Below, piece by piece: positions 7,564 through 16,120 of a stretch of DNA of 64,000 nt. A program made the position numbers and the translations under genes. The DNA is from Acrocarpospora pleiomorpha (lineage in GTDB: Bacteria; Actinomycetota; Actinomycetes; Streptosporangiales; Streptosporangiaceae): NCBI RefSeq assembly GCF_009687885.1, contig NZ_BLAF01000005.1:209118-273117 (forward strand), read 5' to 3'. The notes under the pieces are model-generated. The model was not told the origin of the DNA and ran no database searches. It saw only the letters and a program-made list of their open reading frames with translations. How positions within the stretch are numbered: position 1 is the stretch's first letter; every line of letters starts with the position of its first letter.

Positions 7564-8928
7564 CTACACCTCCTTACACGGAAATTTCATGACAAATAGG
7601 GCTCCGCCGCCGGGGGATTCCTCCACCCTGACCGTGCCGCCGTGGCTCTCCGCGATCGACCGCACGATGGCCAAGCCCAGCCCGGCCCCTTCGCCGGTAC
7701 GGCTCCCGCCCCGCACGAACCGCTCGAAAATGCGCTCCCGGTCCTCGGCCGGAACCCCGGGGCCACTGTCCCGCACCCAGAGCCGTACCAGCCCGTCCCG
7801 GACAGAAGACCCGACCGCGACCAGATCGCCCACCCGGGTATGGCGCACCGCGTTCGCCGTCAGCTGCACCAGCGCCTGCGTCAGCCGTTGCCGATCCGCC
7901 AGCACCCGCTCCTCGGCGACCTCCTCCACCCGCCACCGCCGATCCCCGAGCGCCCGCGCCTTGGCCACCACGCTCACCGTCAGATCCGCCAGCTCCACCT
8001 CCTCGGGACTGAGGAAGTCGGGCTGCCCGGCCTTCGCCAGGGTGAGCAGATCATCGACGATGCGGTTCATCCGGGCGAGCTCGTCGGTGACCAGGGCCAG
8101 CGTCTCGGCCTGGTCGTCCTCGCCCATCAGCTCCAGATGCCCGCGGATCACGGTGATCGGCGTACGCAGCTCGTGCCCGGCGTCGTCGACGAACTCGCGT
8201 TGCGCGGCGAACGCCCGTTCCAGCCGGTCCAGCATGTGGTTGAAGGTGGCGGCCAGCGCGGCCACGTCGTCGTTCCCGGACACGCGGAGCCGCCGGGTCA
8301 GGTCGGATGAGTCGGTGATCTGGGCGGCTGCCTGCCGTACCAGGCGGACGGGGGCCAGGACGCGGCCCGCCACGAACCAGCCGGCCCCGCCCGCCAGGGC
8401 GAGCGCGGCGAGCGCGGTGAAGGCGAGCACGCGCACGGATTCGACCACTTCCTCGCGATGCCGGTCGTAGAAGACGGCGACCACAAAATGGCCGCTGCGG
8501 TCGTCGCCGGTCACCCGTACCGGAATGGTGGCGTATCGCACCTCACCGGCGGCGCTCTGCCATCGTCCGGGGGTGGCCACCGTGGCTTCGCCAAGGATCT
8601 CCACCAGATCTTCGTCGTCGTCCAGCCGCACCGGGGGAGTGACGCCGGTTCTCGAGTCGGGGCGGGCGTCGACCAGGGTGAAGAAGGTCTCCCAGCGGTC
8701 CGGCACGTTGACCGCGAGGTAGGAGTCGAGGAGCCTGGAGACCGTCCAGCCCGTGGAGTCCACGCTGTCCGCGTAGGAGCGGAGCTTCATGGTCTCGTTG
8801 CGGAGTTCCTCGTTCACTCGGTCGTCGAGGCGGCCCAGCAGGATCGTCCAGGTCGCGAAGAGGGAGACGGACAGGGCGAGCGCGACCAGCAGCAACATCC
8901 AGCCCACGATCCGGGCGCGGGCGCTCAC
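7564..8928 (-). CDS. sensor histidine kinase
   Basis: A 454-residue membrane kinase: first transmembrane helix at about 10-32, an extracytoplasmic sensor loop of roughly 130 residues, a second helix near 165-185, a HAMP linker, the dimerisation box DAGHELRTPI with the autophosphorylated His, and a C-terminal ATPase domain (N-box ANAVRHT, G-boxes DSGPGVP and GAGLGLAIV). It phosphorylates the adjacent response regulator. The sensor loop contains a DDDED patch that could contact cations, which would suit the acidic surface proteins of this cluster; that is inference. Confidence 0.95.
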   Translation of the reverse strand: MSARARIVGWMLLLVALALSVSLFATWTILLGRLDDRVNEELRNETMKLRSYADSVDSTGWTVSRLLDSYLAVNVPDRWETFFTLVDARPDSRTGVTPPVRLDDDEDLVEILGEATVATPGRWQSAAGEVRYATIPVRVTGDDRSGHFVVAVFYDRHREEVVESVRVLAFTALAALALAGGAGWFVAGRVLAPVRLVRQAAAQITDSSDLTRRLRVSGNDDVAALAATFNHMLDRLERAFAAQREFVDDAGHELRTPITVIRGHLELMGEDDQAETLALVTDELARMNRIVDDLLTLAKAGQPDFLSPEEVELADLTVSVVAKARALGDRRWRVEEVAEERVLADRQRLTQALVQLTANAVRHTRVGDLVAVGSSVRDGLVRLWVRDSGPGVPAEDRERIFERFVRGGSRTGEGAGLGLAIVRSIAESHGGTVRVEESPGGGALFVMKFPCKEV

Positions 8929-8940
8929 CCGCCGAGCCGA

Positions 8941-9216
8941 TCAGTCGTCATCGCCCTCATCGTCGTCGTCATCGTCGTCCCCACCTCGCTGCGGCGGTGG
9001 AGGTTTGACCGGATCCGCGCGCTTTGTCGATACAGGGTCCAGTGTCCCCGGTGTCGGCTTCGAGGGGGCGGGCTTTCCGGCGGGCGCCGCCGTAACGACG
9101 ACGGGACCGCCCAGGTCAGGGGTGCCGGTCCCGGCCGCCCAGACGATTCCGACGAAGGCGAGCGCGACGGCGACCGCCCCGGCCAGGAGCACCACAACCG
9201 ATATCCGGCGACTCAT
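8941..9216 (-). CDS. small secreted or anchored protein with poly-Asp tail
   Basis: A 91-residue protein: N-terminal hydrophobic segment (ISVVVLLAGAVAVALAFVGI), a Pro/Lys/Thr-rich linker with PPPP, and a C-terminal tail of seven Asp followed by EGDDD. No known family. I started at ATG 9216 (MSRRISVVV), which puts the hydrophobic segment at the N-terminus. It lies just upstream of the histidine kinase on the same strand. The acidic tail echoes the Asp-repeat wall protein and the Trp/Asp peptide, so these may form one cation-related surface system (inference). Confidence 0.65.
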   Translation of the reverse strand: MSRRISVVVLLAGAVAVALAFVGIVWAAGTGTPDLGGPVVVTAAPAGKPAPSKPTPGTLDPVSTKRADPVKPPPPQRGGDDDDDDDEGDDD

Positions 9217-9252
9217 GCCGCCATCCTCGCCGCGCTCCAGGAGCCCAACCTG

Positions 9253-9284
9253 AGCCCAGGATGAGAAGACTCTCATCTTGGGCT
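9253..9284. promoter_or_regulatory. 14-bp inverted repeat between divergent genes
   Basis: AGCCCAGGATGAGA and TCTCATCTTGGGCT form arms with one mismatch around a 4-base centre, 37 bases upstream of the poly-Asp-tail gene and before the divergent cyclase gene. Position suits an operator for either promoter, for example the response regulator of the cluster. A stem-loop in RNA is also possible. Confidence 0.55.
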
Positions 9285-9414
9285 ATACCGTGGCCGATCG
9301 GCTGTAGGAAGATCGGGGACAAGCACCTGGCTTGGCCATTCCTGTGTCTGCGGGCTACGGAGCGGCCGAGCCCGCCGTGCCGGAGGCGCGGCCATAAGCG
9401 CAGTCGGAGGAATC

Positions 9415-10188
9415 ATGTCGGTTTTGCGGGATTTGGTGGCGGGCATTCGTGCGGGCTCCATCGAGGTGATCGACCTGACCGCGCCGCTGGCGAGCTCGAC
9501 GCCGATCCTCATGCTGCCCGAGCCGTTCGGCAACACGATCCCGTTCACACTCCAGGAGATCAGCCGGTACGACGACCGCGGCCCTGGCTGGTACTGGAAC
9601 AACATCGCCACCGGCGAGCACACCGGCACCCACTTCGACGCCCCCATCCACTGGGTCACCGCCCGCGACGGCGAGGACGTCTCCCAGGTCCCGCCGTCCC
9701 GCTTCCTGGCCCCGGCGGTCGTGCTCGACTTCGCCGCCGAATCGGCCGCCGACCCCGACTTCCTGCTGGAAGTCGATCACGTCGCCGCCTGGGAGAAGGA
9801 GCACGGCGCCCTGCCCGACGGAGGCTGGCTGCTCTACCGCACCGGCTGGGACGCGTACGCCCATGACCAGGCCGAATTCCTGAACGCCAACGAGAGCGGC
9901 CCGCACACGCCGGGCATCTCCGTGGAATGCGCCCGCTACCTCGCCGAGCGGACCTCCATCGCCGGAGTCGGCGTGGAGACCGTCGGCACCGACGCGGGCG
10001 CGGCCCACTCCTTCGACCCCGCGTTCCCGTGCCACACCTTCCTGCTCGGCGCGGGCAAGTACGGCCTGACCCAGCTGCGCAACCTCGACCGGTTGCCGGC
10101 CACCGGCGCCGTGGTCGTGGCCCCGCCGTTGCCCATCGTCGGCGGCTCCGGCAGCCCGCTGCGAGTGCTGGCCCTCGTCGAGAGATGA
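9415..10188 (+). CDS. cyclase-family (kynurenine formamidase-like) metal hydrolase
   Basis: A 257-residue member of the cyclase family (Pfam PF04199), which includes kynurenine formamidase and isatin hydrolase. The metal-binding signature HTGTHFDAPIHW is at about 63-74, with further conserved segments GWDAY and GVETVGTDAG. Such enzymes usually hydrolyse amide or lactam bonds using manganese or zinc. The stop overlaps the start of a thiamine-diphosphate enzyme (ATGA), so the two likely act in one pathway, perhaps breakdown of an aromatic or cyclic compound; the substrate is unknown. Confidence 0.88.
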   Translation: MSVLRDLVAGIRAGSIEVIDLTAPLASSTPILMLPEPFGNTIPFTLQEISRYDDRGPGWYWNNIATGEHTGTHFDAPIHWVTARDGEDVSQVPPSRFLAPAVVLDFAAESAADPDFLLEVDHVAAWEKEHGALPDGGWLLYRTGWDAYAHDQAEFLNANESGPHTPGISVECARYLAERTSIAGVGVETVGTDAGAAHSFDPAFPCHTFLLGAGKYGLTQLRNLDRLPATGAVVVAPPLPIVGGSGSPLRVLALVER

Positions 10189-12260
10189 CCGTGAACGTCG
10201 CCGGGGCGGTCGGGGCCACGCTGGCCCGCCTCGGGGTGCGGACCGCTTTCGGCGTGGTGGGCAGCGGCAATTTCCATGTGACGAACGCCCTGGTGGACGG
10301 GGGTGCGCGGTTCGTCGCGGCCCGGCATGAGGGCGGCGCGGTCACGATGGCCGACGCGTACGCGCGGATGAGCGGCGAGGTCGGCGTGGTCACCGTCCAT
10401 CAGGGACCGGGGCTGACCAACGCGCTGACCGGCCTCACCGAAGCGGCCAAAAGCCGCACACCACTCCTGCTGCTGGCCGGAGAGGTGACGTCGCCACGCT
10501 CGAACTTCTACGTGGACCAAGCGGCCCTCGCCACTGCCGTGGGAGCCCTGACGATCAGGATCTCCGCCGGAACCGCGGTCGAGGACACCGTCAGGGCCTA
10601 TCGGATCGCGCTCACGGGCAGAGCGGTCCTCCTCAACCTGCCACTCGACGCCCAGGCGGCTGTCACCGAGGAGACCGTCCTCCTCGAGATCGAAACACTC
10701 GCGACGCCAGCCAGTTCGCAGGTGCCCGGAGCGCTCTCCACTGAAGGCGGCTCCGTCAGTTCGTCCGACACGGGCGTTCCGCACGCCGGCAGTTCGGAGA
10801 CTGTCGGTTCGGGAAGTGCCGGCTCTGAGACCGCCTTTTTGGAGGTCGCCGGTTTCGAGGCCGATGGTTCGGTGGCCGGTGATTTCGGGGTTGAAGGTTC
10901 CGCCGGTGCCTTGAGCTCCGGGATCAGCGGTGTGGACGAGTTCGTCGACGTGTTGCTCGGCGCGCGGCGGCCGGTTTTCGTCGCCGGGCGGGGCGCGCGC
11001 GGGGCGCGGATGGAGCTGGTGGCGCTGGCTGATCGGGTGGGCGCGCTGCTCGCCACGTCGGCTGTCGCCAAGGGGCTGTTCCGGGGGAGCACGTGGGACC
11101 TGGATGTGAGCGGCGGGTTCGCCACGCCGCTGGCCGTTGAGCTGATCAAGGACGCGGACCTCATCGTCGGCTGGGGCTGCGCGCTCAACATGTGGACGAT
11201 GCGGCACGGCAGCTTGATCGGCCCGGACACCACCGTCGTCCAGGTCGACCACGACGCCAGCGCGATCGGCGCCCACCGGCCGGTGACCCTGGGTGTCGTC
11301 GGAGACGTGGGCGAGACGGCGAAGCACGTGCTGGACCGGCTGAACCCCCGCCACGTGACCACCTTCCGCATGGGCTACCGCTCCCCGGGCCTGGCCGAGC
11401 GCCTCGCCCGCGAAGGCCGCTGGCGCGACGTCCCCTACGACGACTGGGGAACCACCGGAGAGGACGATTCCGCGGAATCCGACGGGACCGGCGACTCGCA
11501 AGCGCCGCCGAACACCGGTGGGCATGGTGGTTCGCCAGCGGAGGGCAGGGCCGATTTGGGGACCGAAGGGCAAGGTGATTCGCCAGCGGAGGGCAGGGCC
11601 GATTTGGGGACCGAAGGGCAAGGTGATTCGCCAGCGGAGGGCCGGACAAGCTCGGGGACCGAAGGGTGCGGCGCCTCGGCGAGGAGAGCCAGGATCGACC
11701 CGCGGACGCTCTCGATTGGGCTGGACGATTTGCTGCCCGATGAGCGCATCATCGCCACCGATTCCGGAAATTTCATGGGATATCCGGCCATGTTCATGGA
11801 CGTCCCAGACGAGTGTGGTTTCGTCTTCACTCAGGCCTTCCAGGCCATCGGGCTCGGCCTGGCGACCGCCATCGGCGCCGCGCTGGCCCGCCCCGACCGC
11901 CTCCCGGTGGCCGCGCTCGGCGACGGCGGAGCGCTGATGGGCGTGGCCGAGCTGGAGACCGTCGTCCGCCTCGGCCTGCCCATGGTGATCGTCGTGTACG
12001 ACGACGAGGCGTACGGCGCGGAGGTCCACCATTTCGGCCCGGATGGATTCCCGCTCGGCACGGTCACGTTCCCGCCCGCCGACCTCGCCGCCATCGCCCG
12101 CGGCTTCGGCTGCGACGCGCTGACCGTACGGGCGAAAGAAGATCTTCACGGGGTCGCCGAGTGGCTCAAGGGCCCGCGCGAGCGGCCGTTGCTGGTCGAC
12201 GCGAAGGTGGCCGCGCACCGCGGGTCGTGGTGGCTGGAGGAGGCGTTCCGTGGTCACTGA
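10185..12260 (+). CDS. thiamine-diphosphate-dependent enzyme with inserted repeats
   Basis: An acetolactate-synthase/benzoylformate-decarboxylase-type enzyme of 691 residues, against 530-570 for the family. The N-terminal pyrimidine-binding domain has the catalytic Glu region (RHEGGAVTMAD), a central domain runs from about 245, and the C-terminal domain has the cofactor-binding GDGGALMG. The extra length is in two low-complexity insertions: a Ser/Gly/Glu-rich one near residues 180-240 and a second near 420-505 that contains three 16-residue repeats. Both fall between domains. Start ATG 10185 overlaps the cyclase gene. Decarboxylase or carboligase substrate is unknown. Confidence 0.87.
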   Translation: MTVNVAGAVGATLARLGVRTAFGVVGSGNFHVTNALVDGGARFVAARHEGGAVTMADAYARMSGEVGVVTVHQGPGLTNALTGLTEAAKSRTPLLLLAGEVTSPRSNFYVDQAALATAVGALTIRISAGTAVEDTVRAYRIALTGRAVLLNLPLDAQAAVTEETVLLEIETLATPASSQVPGALSTEGGSVSSSDTGVPHAGSSETVGSGSAGSETAFLEVAGFEADGSVAGDFGVEGSAGALSSGISGVDEFVDVLLGARRPVFVAGRGARGARMELVALADRVGALLATSAVAKGLFRGSTWDLDVSGGFATPLAVELIKDADLIVGWGCALNMWTMRHGSLIGPDTTVVQVDHDASAIGAHRPVTLGVVGDVGETAKHVLDRLNPRHVTTFRMGYRSPGLAERLAREGRWRDVPYDDWGTTGEDDSAESDGTGDSQAPPNTGGHGGSPAEGRADLGTEGQGDSPAEGRADLGTEGQGDSPAEGRTSSGTEGCGASARRARIDPRTLSIGLDDLLPDERIIATDSGNFMGYPAMFMDVPDECGFVFTQAFQAIGLGLATAIGAALARPDRLPVAALGDGGALMGVAELETVVRLGLPMVIVVYDDEAYGAEVHHFGPDGFPLGTVTFPPADLAAIARGFGCDALTVRAKEDLHGVAEWLKGPRERPLLVDAKVAAHRGSWWLEEAFRGH
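11526..11669 (+). repeat. in-frame 48-bp minisatellite, three copies
   Basis: Three tandem 48-base units lie at 11526, 11574 and 11622. Copies 1 and 2 are almost identical; copy 3 diverges in its second half. They encode GDSPAEGRADLGTEGQ and variants, and keep the frame of the thiamine-diphosphate enzyme. Unit length is a multiple of three, so copy-number change would not break the protein. Confidence 0.92.
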
Positions 12261-12292
12261 TCCCGGGGTCACTGAACTGTTACGGTGCTCGC

Positions 12293-13042
12293 ATGGCTGA
12301 GATTGTGTACCCCCCGGTTATCGGGGCCCTCCGGACCATGTTCCGGATGCTCGACATGAAGATCGACATCGTCGGCGCCGAGCACATCCCGACGACCGGC
12401 GGCGCCGTGCTCGTCAGCAATCACATCAGCTACCTGGACTTCATCTTCGCCGGCCTGGCCGCCCGCCCGTCGGGGCGGCTGGTGCGGTTCATGGCGAAGA
12501 AGGAGGTCTTCGACAACAAGATCTCCGGTCCGCTGATGCGCGGCATGCACCACATTCCGGTCGATCGCGCCGAGGGCGCGGGGGCGTATGTGGCGGCGCT
12601 GCGCGCGCTCAAGGCGGGCGAGGTGGTCGGCATCTTCGCCGAGGCCACGATCAGCCGCTCGTTCACCATCAAGGAGATCAAGAACGGCGCGGTGCGGATG
12701 GCGGCGGCCACCAGCTCGCCGATGATCCCGGTCGCGCTGTGGGGCACCCAGCGGCTGTGGACCAAGGGCCGCAAACGCGCGATCGCCCAGCGGCACATCC
12801 CGATCACCATCCTGGTGGGCGAGCCGATGTACCCCAAGCGCGGCGAGGACATGGACGCCCACACCGCCGAGCTGCGCCGGCGCATGTCCGAACTGGTGGA
12901 CAAGGCGCAGCGCGGATACGCCGAGATCCCCGAGGGCGTTTGGTGGCAGCCCGCCCATCTCGGCGGCTCCGCCCCCACCCCCGAGGAGGCCGAGGCGCTG
13001 GACGCCGCCGAACGCGAGGCCCGCGAGGCCAAGCACGGCTGA
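12293..13042 (+). CDS. 1-acyl-glycerol-3-phosphate acyltransferase-like protein (PlsC family)
   Basis: A 249-residue membrane-associated acyltransferase. Motif I NHISYLD (catalytic His and Asp) is at about residues 42-48. Motif III is FAEATIS, a variant of the usual PEGT-type sequence, and the substrate pocket segment VALWGTQRLW follows. Such enzymes acylate lysophosphatidate or related lipids using acyl-CoA or acyl-ACP. ATG 12293 gives the family-typical N-terminus. It starts 32 bases after the preceding gene; a functional link to it is not evident. Confidence 0.9.
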   Translation: MAEIVYPPVIGALRTMFRMLDMKIDIVGAEHIPTTGGAVLVSNHISYLDFIFAGLAARPSGRLVRFMAKKEVFDNKISGPLMRGMHHIPVDRAEGAGAYVAALRALKAGEVVGIFAEATISRSFTIKEIKNGAVRMAAATSSPMIPVALWGTQRLWTKGRKRAIAQRHIPITILVGEPMYPKRGEDMDAHTAELRRRMSELVDKAQRGYAEIPEGVWWQPAHLGGSAPTPEEAEALDAAEREAREAKHG

Positions 13043-13060
13043 CGTTCTGGATCATGAAGA

Positions 13061-13358
13061 AAGCGCTCCCTCAATCAGGGTGACGCGAGGTTTCGGGCGT
13101 GTCAACCGGCCGTTCTTCAGCATTCATCGCACGTCAAGATTTCTGCTGACGCTTGGCGGTGGGTGGGGCGATGGGGTGGATATTTCGCCATAAGTCCATG
13201 TCAAAGGGCAAATATCCTTGCTCTGGTATGGGCTGGAGAGCGCTCTCGTCGGGAGTTTTGGACCGCTTCAAAGGGTTCGTTGTATTACATCAGAGTTAAG
13301 TTAACTCTTGACATAAGTGTGTGGCAGAGGGGACATTTTGCGTGCAGGGAGCGCTCCC
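13061..13358. promoter_or_regulatory. LacI-type operator palindromes upstream of the secreted DUF1996 gene
   Basis: GGGAGCGCTCCC (13347-13358) and GAGAGCGCTCTC (13236-13247) are perfect 12-bp palindromes; a weaker copy AAGCGCTCCC is at 13061. The core closely matches the CebR operator (TGGGAGCGCTCCCA) of streptomycete cellulose-utilisation genes. Binding by a LacI/CebR-type repressor that responds to an oligosaccharide is inferred. The rest of 13043-13437 has no gene; GGATATTT (13178) and AAATATCC (13210) form another small inverted repeat. Confidence 0.6.
13292..13337 (+). promoter_or_regulatory. promoter with overlapping 17-bp palindrome
   Basis: A TTGACA -35 hexamer (13308-13313) is followed after about 18 bases by GACATT as a weak -10. 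The perfect palindrome AGAGTTAAGTTAACTCT (13292-13308) overlaps the first base of the -35, a position suited to repression or activation. The operator-like GGGAGCGCTCCC lies just downstream at 13347, consistent with a second block at or after the transcription start. Confidence 0.55.
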
Positions 13359-13452
13359 CGACATTCGCCCTCCCGAGGAATCGGCCTCGGGCCTAGCACG
13401 CGGCGGCGACCCGTGTGTCCCCCTGGCTGTTCCGCCCATGCCTGGAGTTCGC

Positions 13453-14739
13453 ATGACCATGTCCTTCCGCGCCCGTGTCCCGGGCAGGACCCGCCTACGC
13501 CTGGCCACCCTGATCGCCGCCATCACCGCCCTGCTCGCCACCAGCCTGTTCGTCACGGCGGAACAGGCCTCTGCCGCGGTGCTCTCGCAGGGCCGCCCCA
13601 CGCTCGCCTCCTCCGTCGAGAACGGCGGAACCCCGGCGGGCGCCGCCGTCGACGGCAACCCCGGCACCCGCTGGTCGAGCACCTTCTCCGTGCCGCAGTG
13701 GATCCGGGTCGACCTCGGCTCCGCCCAGGCCGTCAACCAGATCGTGCTCAACTGGGAAGCCGCGTACGCCACCGCCTTCACCATCCAGACCTCACCCGAC
13801 GGCAACACGTGGACCACCATCCACACCGTCACCAACGGCACCGGCGGAAACCAGACGTACAACGTCAACGGCAACGGCCGTTATGTACGCCTGCACGCCA
13901 CCGCCAAGGCCACCCCGTACGGCGTCTCGCTGTGGGAGTTCCAGGTGAACGGCCCCGGCGGCGGGGGAGGAGGCGGCCCGATCGTGCGGGTGGCCGAATT
14001 CCTGGCCGACTGCCCGTTCAGCCACCGGCTGCCCGACGACCCGATCGTCTTCCCCAACCTGCCCGGCGGCTCGCACATGCACAGCTTCTTCGGCAGCACG
14101 GTCACCAACGCCTTCACCACCCTGACCGACCTGCAGAACGCGCCCAGCAACTGCAACCCGTCGATCGACCTGTCCTCGTACTGGGTGCCCACCCTGTACG
14201 TCAACGACGTGCCCGTCGAACCGACCGGCACCACCTTCTACTACCTCGGCGAAGGCGTACGGGACGACGTGATCGCCAGGACCCAGCCGATCCCGCTGGG
14301 CCTGCGGATCGTGGCCGGCAACGCCAAGGCGACCGCCCCCGACGCGAGCTCCACCGCCCGCTGGTCCTGTCTGCACGCCGGGCAGGTGCCGCCGAGCAAG
14401 GACTTCGTGACCTGCCCCGCGGGCACCATGCTGGAGTCCTACCTGGACTTCCCGCAGTGCTGGAACGGCACGGCGCTGGACTCACCCGACCACAAGAGCC
14501 ACATGGCTTACCCGGTCAACGGCGACTGCCCCGCCACCCACCCCGTCCCGGTCCCCAAACTCCGCCAGGTCCTCCGCTACCCGGTCAACGGCAACCCGGC
14601 GGGCTTCCGCCTCTCCTCCGGCCCCGGCTACACCATGCACGGCGACTTCTTCAACGCCTGGCCGGTCGCCGAAATGGAACGCCGCGTCCGCGACTGCATC
14701 CGCCCCATCATCAAGTGCGGCGCCAACGGCACCCCGTAA
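13453..14739 (+). CDS. secreted F5/8-type C (discoidin) plus DUF1996 protein
   Basis: A 428-residue exported protein. A signal peptide ends near EQASAA. Residues about 45-170 form a discoidin-like carbohydrate-binding domain (AAVDGNPGTRWSS, IRVDLGSAQAVNQIVLNWE), then a Gly-rich linker, then a DUF1996 domain (about 183-425) with GGSHMHSFFGS, SYWVPTLY and paired cysteines. DUF1996 is widespread in fungal and actinobacterial secreted proteins and its activity is not established. The CebR-like operators upstream suggest induction by plant polysaccharide breakdown products. Starts at 13438 and 13459 are possible; 13453 has GGAG in place. Confidence 0.87.
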   Translation: MTMSFRARVPGRTRLRLATLIAAITALLATSLFVTAEQASAAVLSQGRPTLASSVENGGTPAGAAVDGNPGTRWSSTFSVPQWIRVDLGSAQAVNQIVLNWEAAYATAFTIQTSPDGNTWTTIHTVTNGTGGNQTYNVNGNGRYVRLHATAKATPYGVSLWEFQVNGPGGGGGGGPIVRVAEFLADCPFSHRLPDDPIVFPNLPGGSHMHSFFGSTVTNAFTTLTDLQNAPSNCNPSIDLSSYWVPTLYVNDVPVEPTGTTFYYLGEGVRDDVIARTQPIPLGLRIVAGNAKATAPDASSTARWSCLHAGQVPPSKDFVTCPAGTMLESYLDFPQCWNGTALDSPDHKSHMAYPVNGDCPATHPVPVPKLRQVLRYPVNGNPAGFRLSSGPGYTMHGDFFNAWPVAEMERRVRDCIRPIIKCGANGTP

Positions 14740-14861
14740 CAACCACCTACTGATCGAGACGGCATCCCCTCGCGATCGCCCGGAGGAATCCGCTCATCGG
14801 CATTCATTTGCGGTGATTGCCAGAAGGCACCCCTGCACGACGGCTCGAGGAAGGACATTCG

Positions 14862-15488
14862 ATGCGAAACCTGCTGATCCTGTCCTTCCTCGTGGCCGCC
14901 TGCGCGCCGTCACCGGCGGCGGTCACCCCCCAGATCTCCGCCCCGCCGCCGGTGGCGACCACCACCCTCAACCCGACCACCCTCAGCTCCGCCACCCTCA
15001 ACCCCGACCCCCTGAGCACCGGCACCCTCAACGCCACCGACATCGCCTGGGCCCAGCTCATGATCCCCATGCACGAGGGCCTTCTCCAGCTCCTCGACCA
15101 GGCCCCCAGCCGCGTCACCGACCCCGACCTGGCCCGCCTGGCCGCCCAGGTCGGCACCGCCCACCGCGCCGAGCTCCCCGCCCTCCGCGAAATCCTCACC
15201 CGCGCCGGCATCACCGGCGCCAACCCCCACGAGGGCCACGACATGCCCGGCATGGTCACCAAAACCGACCTGACCATGATCACCCCCATCACCGGCCCCG
15301 CCTTCACCCGCCTCTTCATCGCCCACCTACGCGGCCACCTAGAACAGGTAACCCTGATCTCCAAAGCCGAAGGCAAATCCGGCACCGACCCCACGGCCCA
15401 CACCCTCGCCACCGCCATGGTCAAATCCAGAACCGCCCAACTCGCCACCCTCAACCACCTGACCAGCACGGAACCAGCCTCGAACTGA
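14862..15488 (+). CDS. lipoprotein with degenerate DUF305-like domain
   Basis: A 208-residue lipoprotein: lipobox LVAAC within a 17-residue signal, a Thr/Pro-rich linker with TTLN/ATLN repeats (about 30-65), then a helical domain with IAWAQLMIPMHEGLLQLLDQA and GHDMPGMVT. This resembles DUF305, whose canonical MIPHH motif binds metal; here one His is replaced by Met (MIPMH), so metal binding may be altered. GAGGAAGG precedes ATG 14862. DUF305 proteins often sit in copper or iron loci, but no such gene is adjacent. Confidence 0.7.
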   Translation: MRNLLILSFLVAACAPSPAAVTPQISAPPPVATTTLNPTTLSSATLNPDPLSTGTLNATDIAWAQLMIPMHEGLLQLLDQAPSRVTDPDLARLAAQVGTAHRAELPALREILTRAGITGANPHEGHDMPGMVTKTDLTMITPITGPAFTRLFIAHLRGHLEQVTLISKAEGKSGTDPTAHTLATAMVKSRTAQLATLNHLTSTEPASN

Positions 15489-15650
15489 TGATCGCGCCTG
15501 ATCCAGCGGCGCATTCCGCTGAGCCGCGCGACCTGGATGACGTGGTTTCCGTTCCGCTGGGACTGCACCAGATCCACTAGCCCTCACGCCGCAACTAGAA
15601 CCGCACCCGTCGCCACCGGAACGATTCCCGCGCGATCGTTCACAGGGACG

Positions 15651-16079
15651 TCAGCCCAGGATGAGCAAGCCGAGAGCCGCCGTGAGGAATGTGACGCCCA
15701 GTCCTATGAGGATGCCGCCGACCAGGGTGCCTCGGCCGCGTAGGTCGTCGATTCGTACCTGGCGTGGGTCGGCCGGGTCGTACCGGATGGCCACCACGTC
15801 TCCCGGCTGGGCGGGGGCCGGGTTGGCGCCGACGGGTGACTCCGCCTCGACCCGCACGCCATCCGCCGTCACGAACCGCAGCACCGGATGGTAGACGTGG
15901 CTGTACCGGGGCTTCTGGGGCACACCCTCCCGGCTCACGCGCAACCGGACGACCTCTCCCCGGCTGGTCACCGAGCGGCCCTGGAATCCGCGCGCGACGA
16001 CGATGACCTCCCGCCCCCGGGCGACAAGATGCAGCCCAAGGAACTCGATCATGACCGCGAACAGGACCTGCCACACCAT
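15651..16079 (-). CDS. DUF3592 membrane protein
   Basis: A 142-residue protein with hydrophobic segments at both ends (about 1-20 and 120-142) and a central extracytoplasmic beta-rich domain containing YHPVLRFVTADG and VAIRYDPADPRQVRID, typical of DUF3592. Function is unknown; the family is common in actinobacteria. It stands alone and faces the P5C dehydrogenase remnant. The preceding 15489-15650 shows no gene. Confidence 0.8.
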   Translation of the reverse strand: MVWQVLFAVMIEFLGLHLVARGREVIVVARGFQGRSVTSRGEVVRLRVSREGVPQKPRYSHVYHPVLRFVTADGVRVEAESPVGANPAPAQPGDVVAIRYDPADPRQVRIDDLRGRGTLVGGILIGLGVTFLTAALGLLILG

Positions 16080-16120
16080 CCACCGACCTTACGGCCTTCG
16101 GCACCTATCGGAGGGATGAC

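Noticed and set aside
11526..11669. CRISPR or intergenic repeat
   Set aside because: The units are tandem, lack spacers and stay in frame inside a coding sequence.
9936..12272. A 778-codon open frame on the - strand
   Set aside because: Antisense to the thiamine-diphosphate enzyme gene, whose motifs are clear; the antisense product has no recognisable domain.
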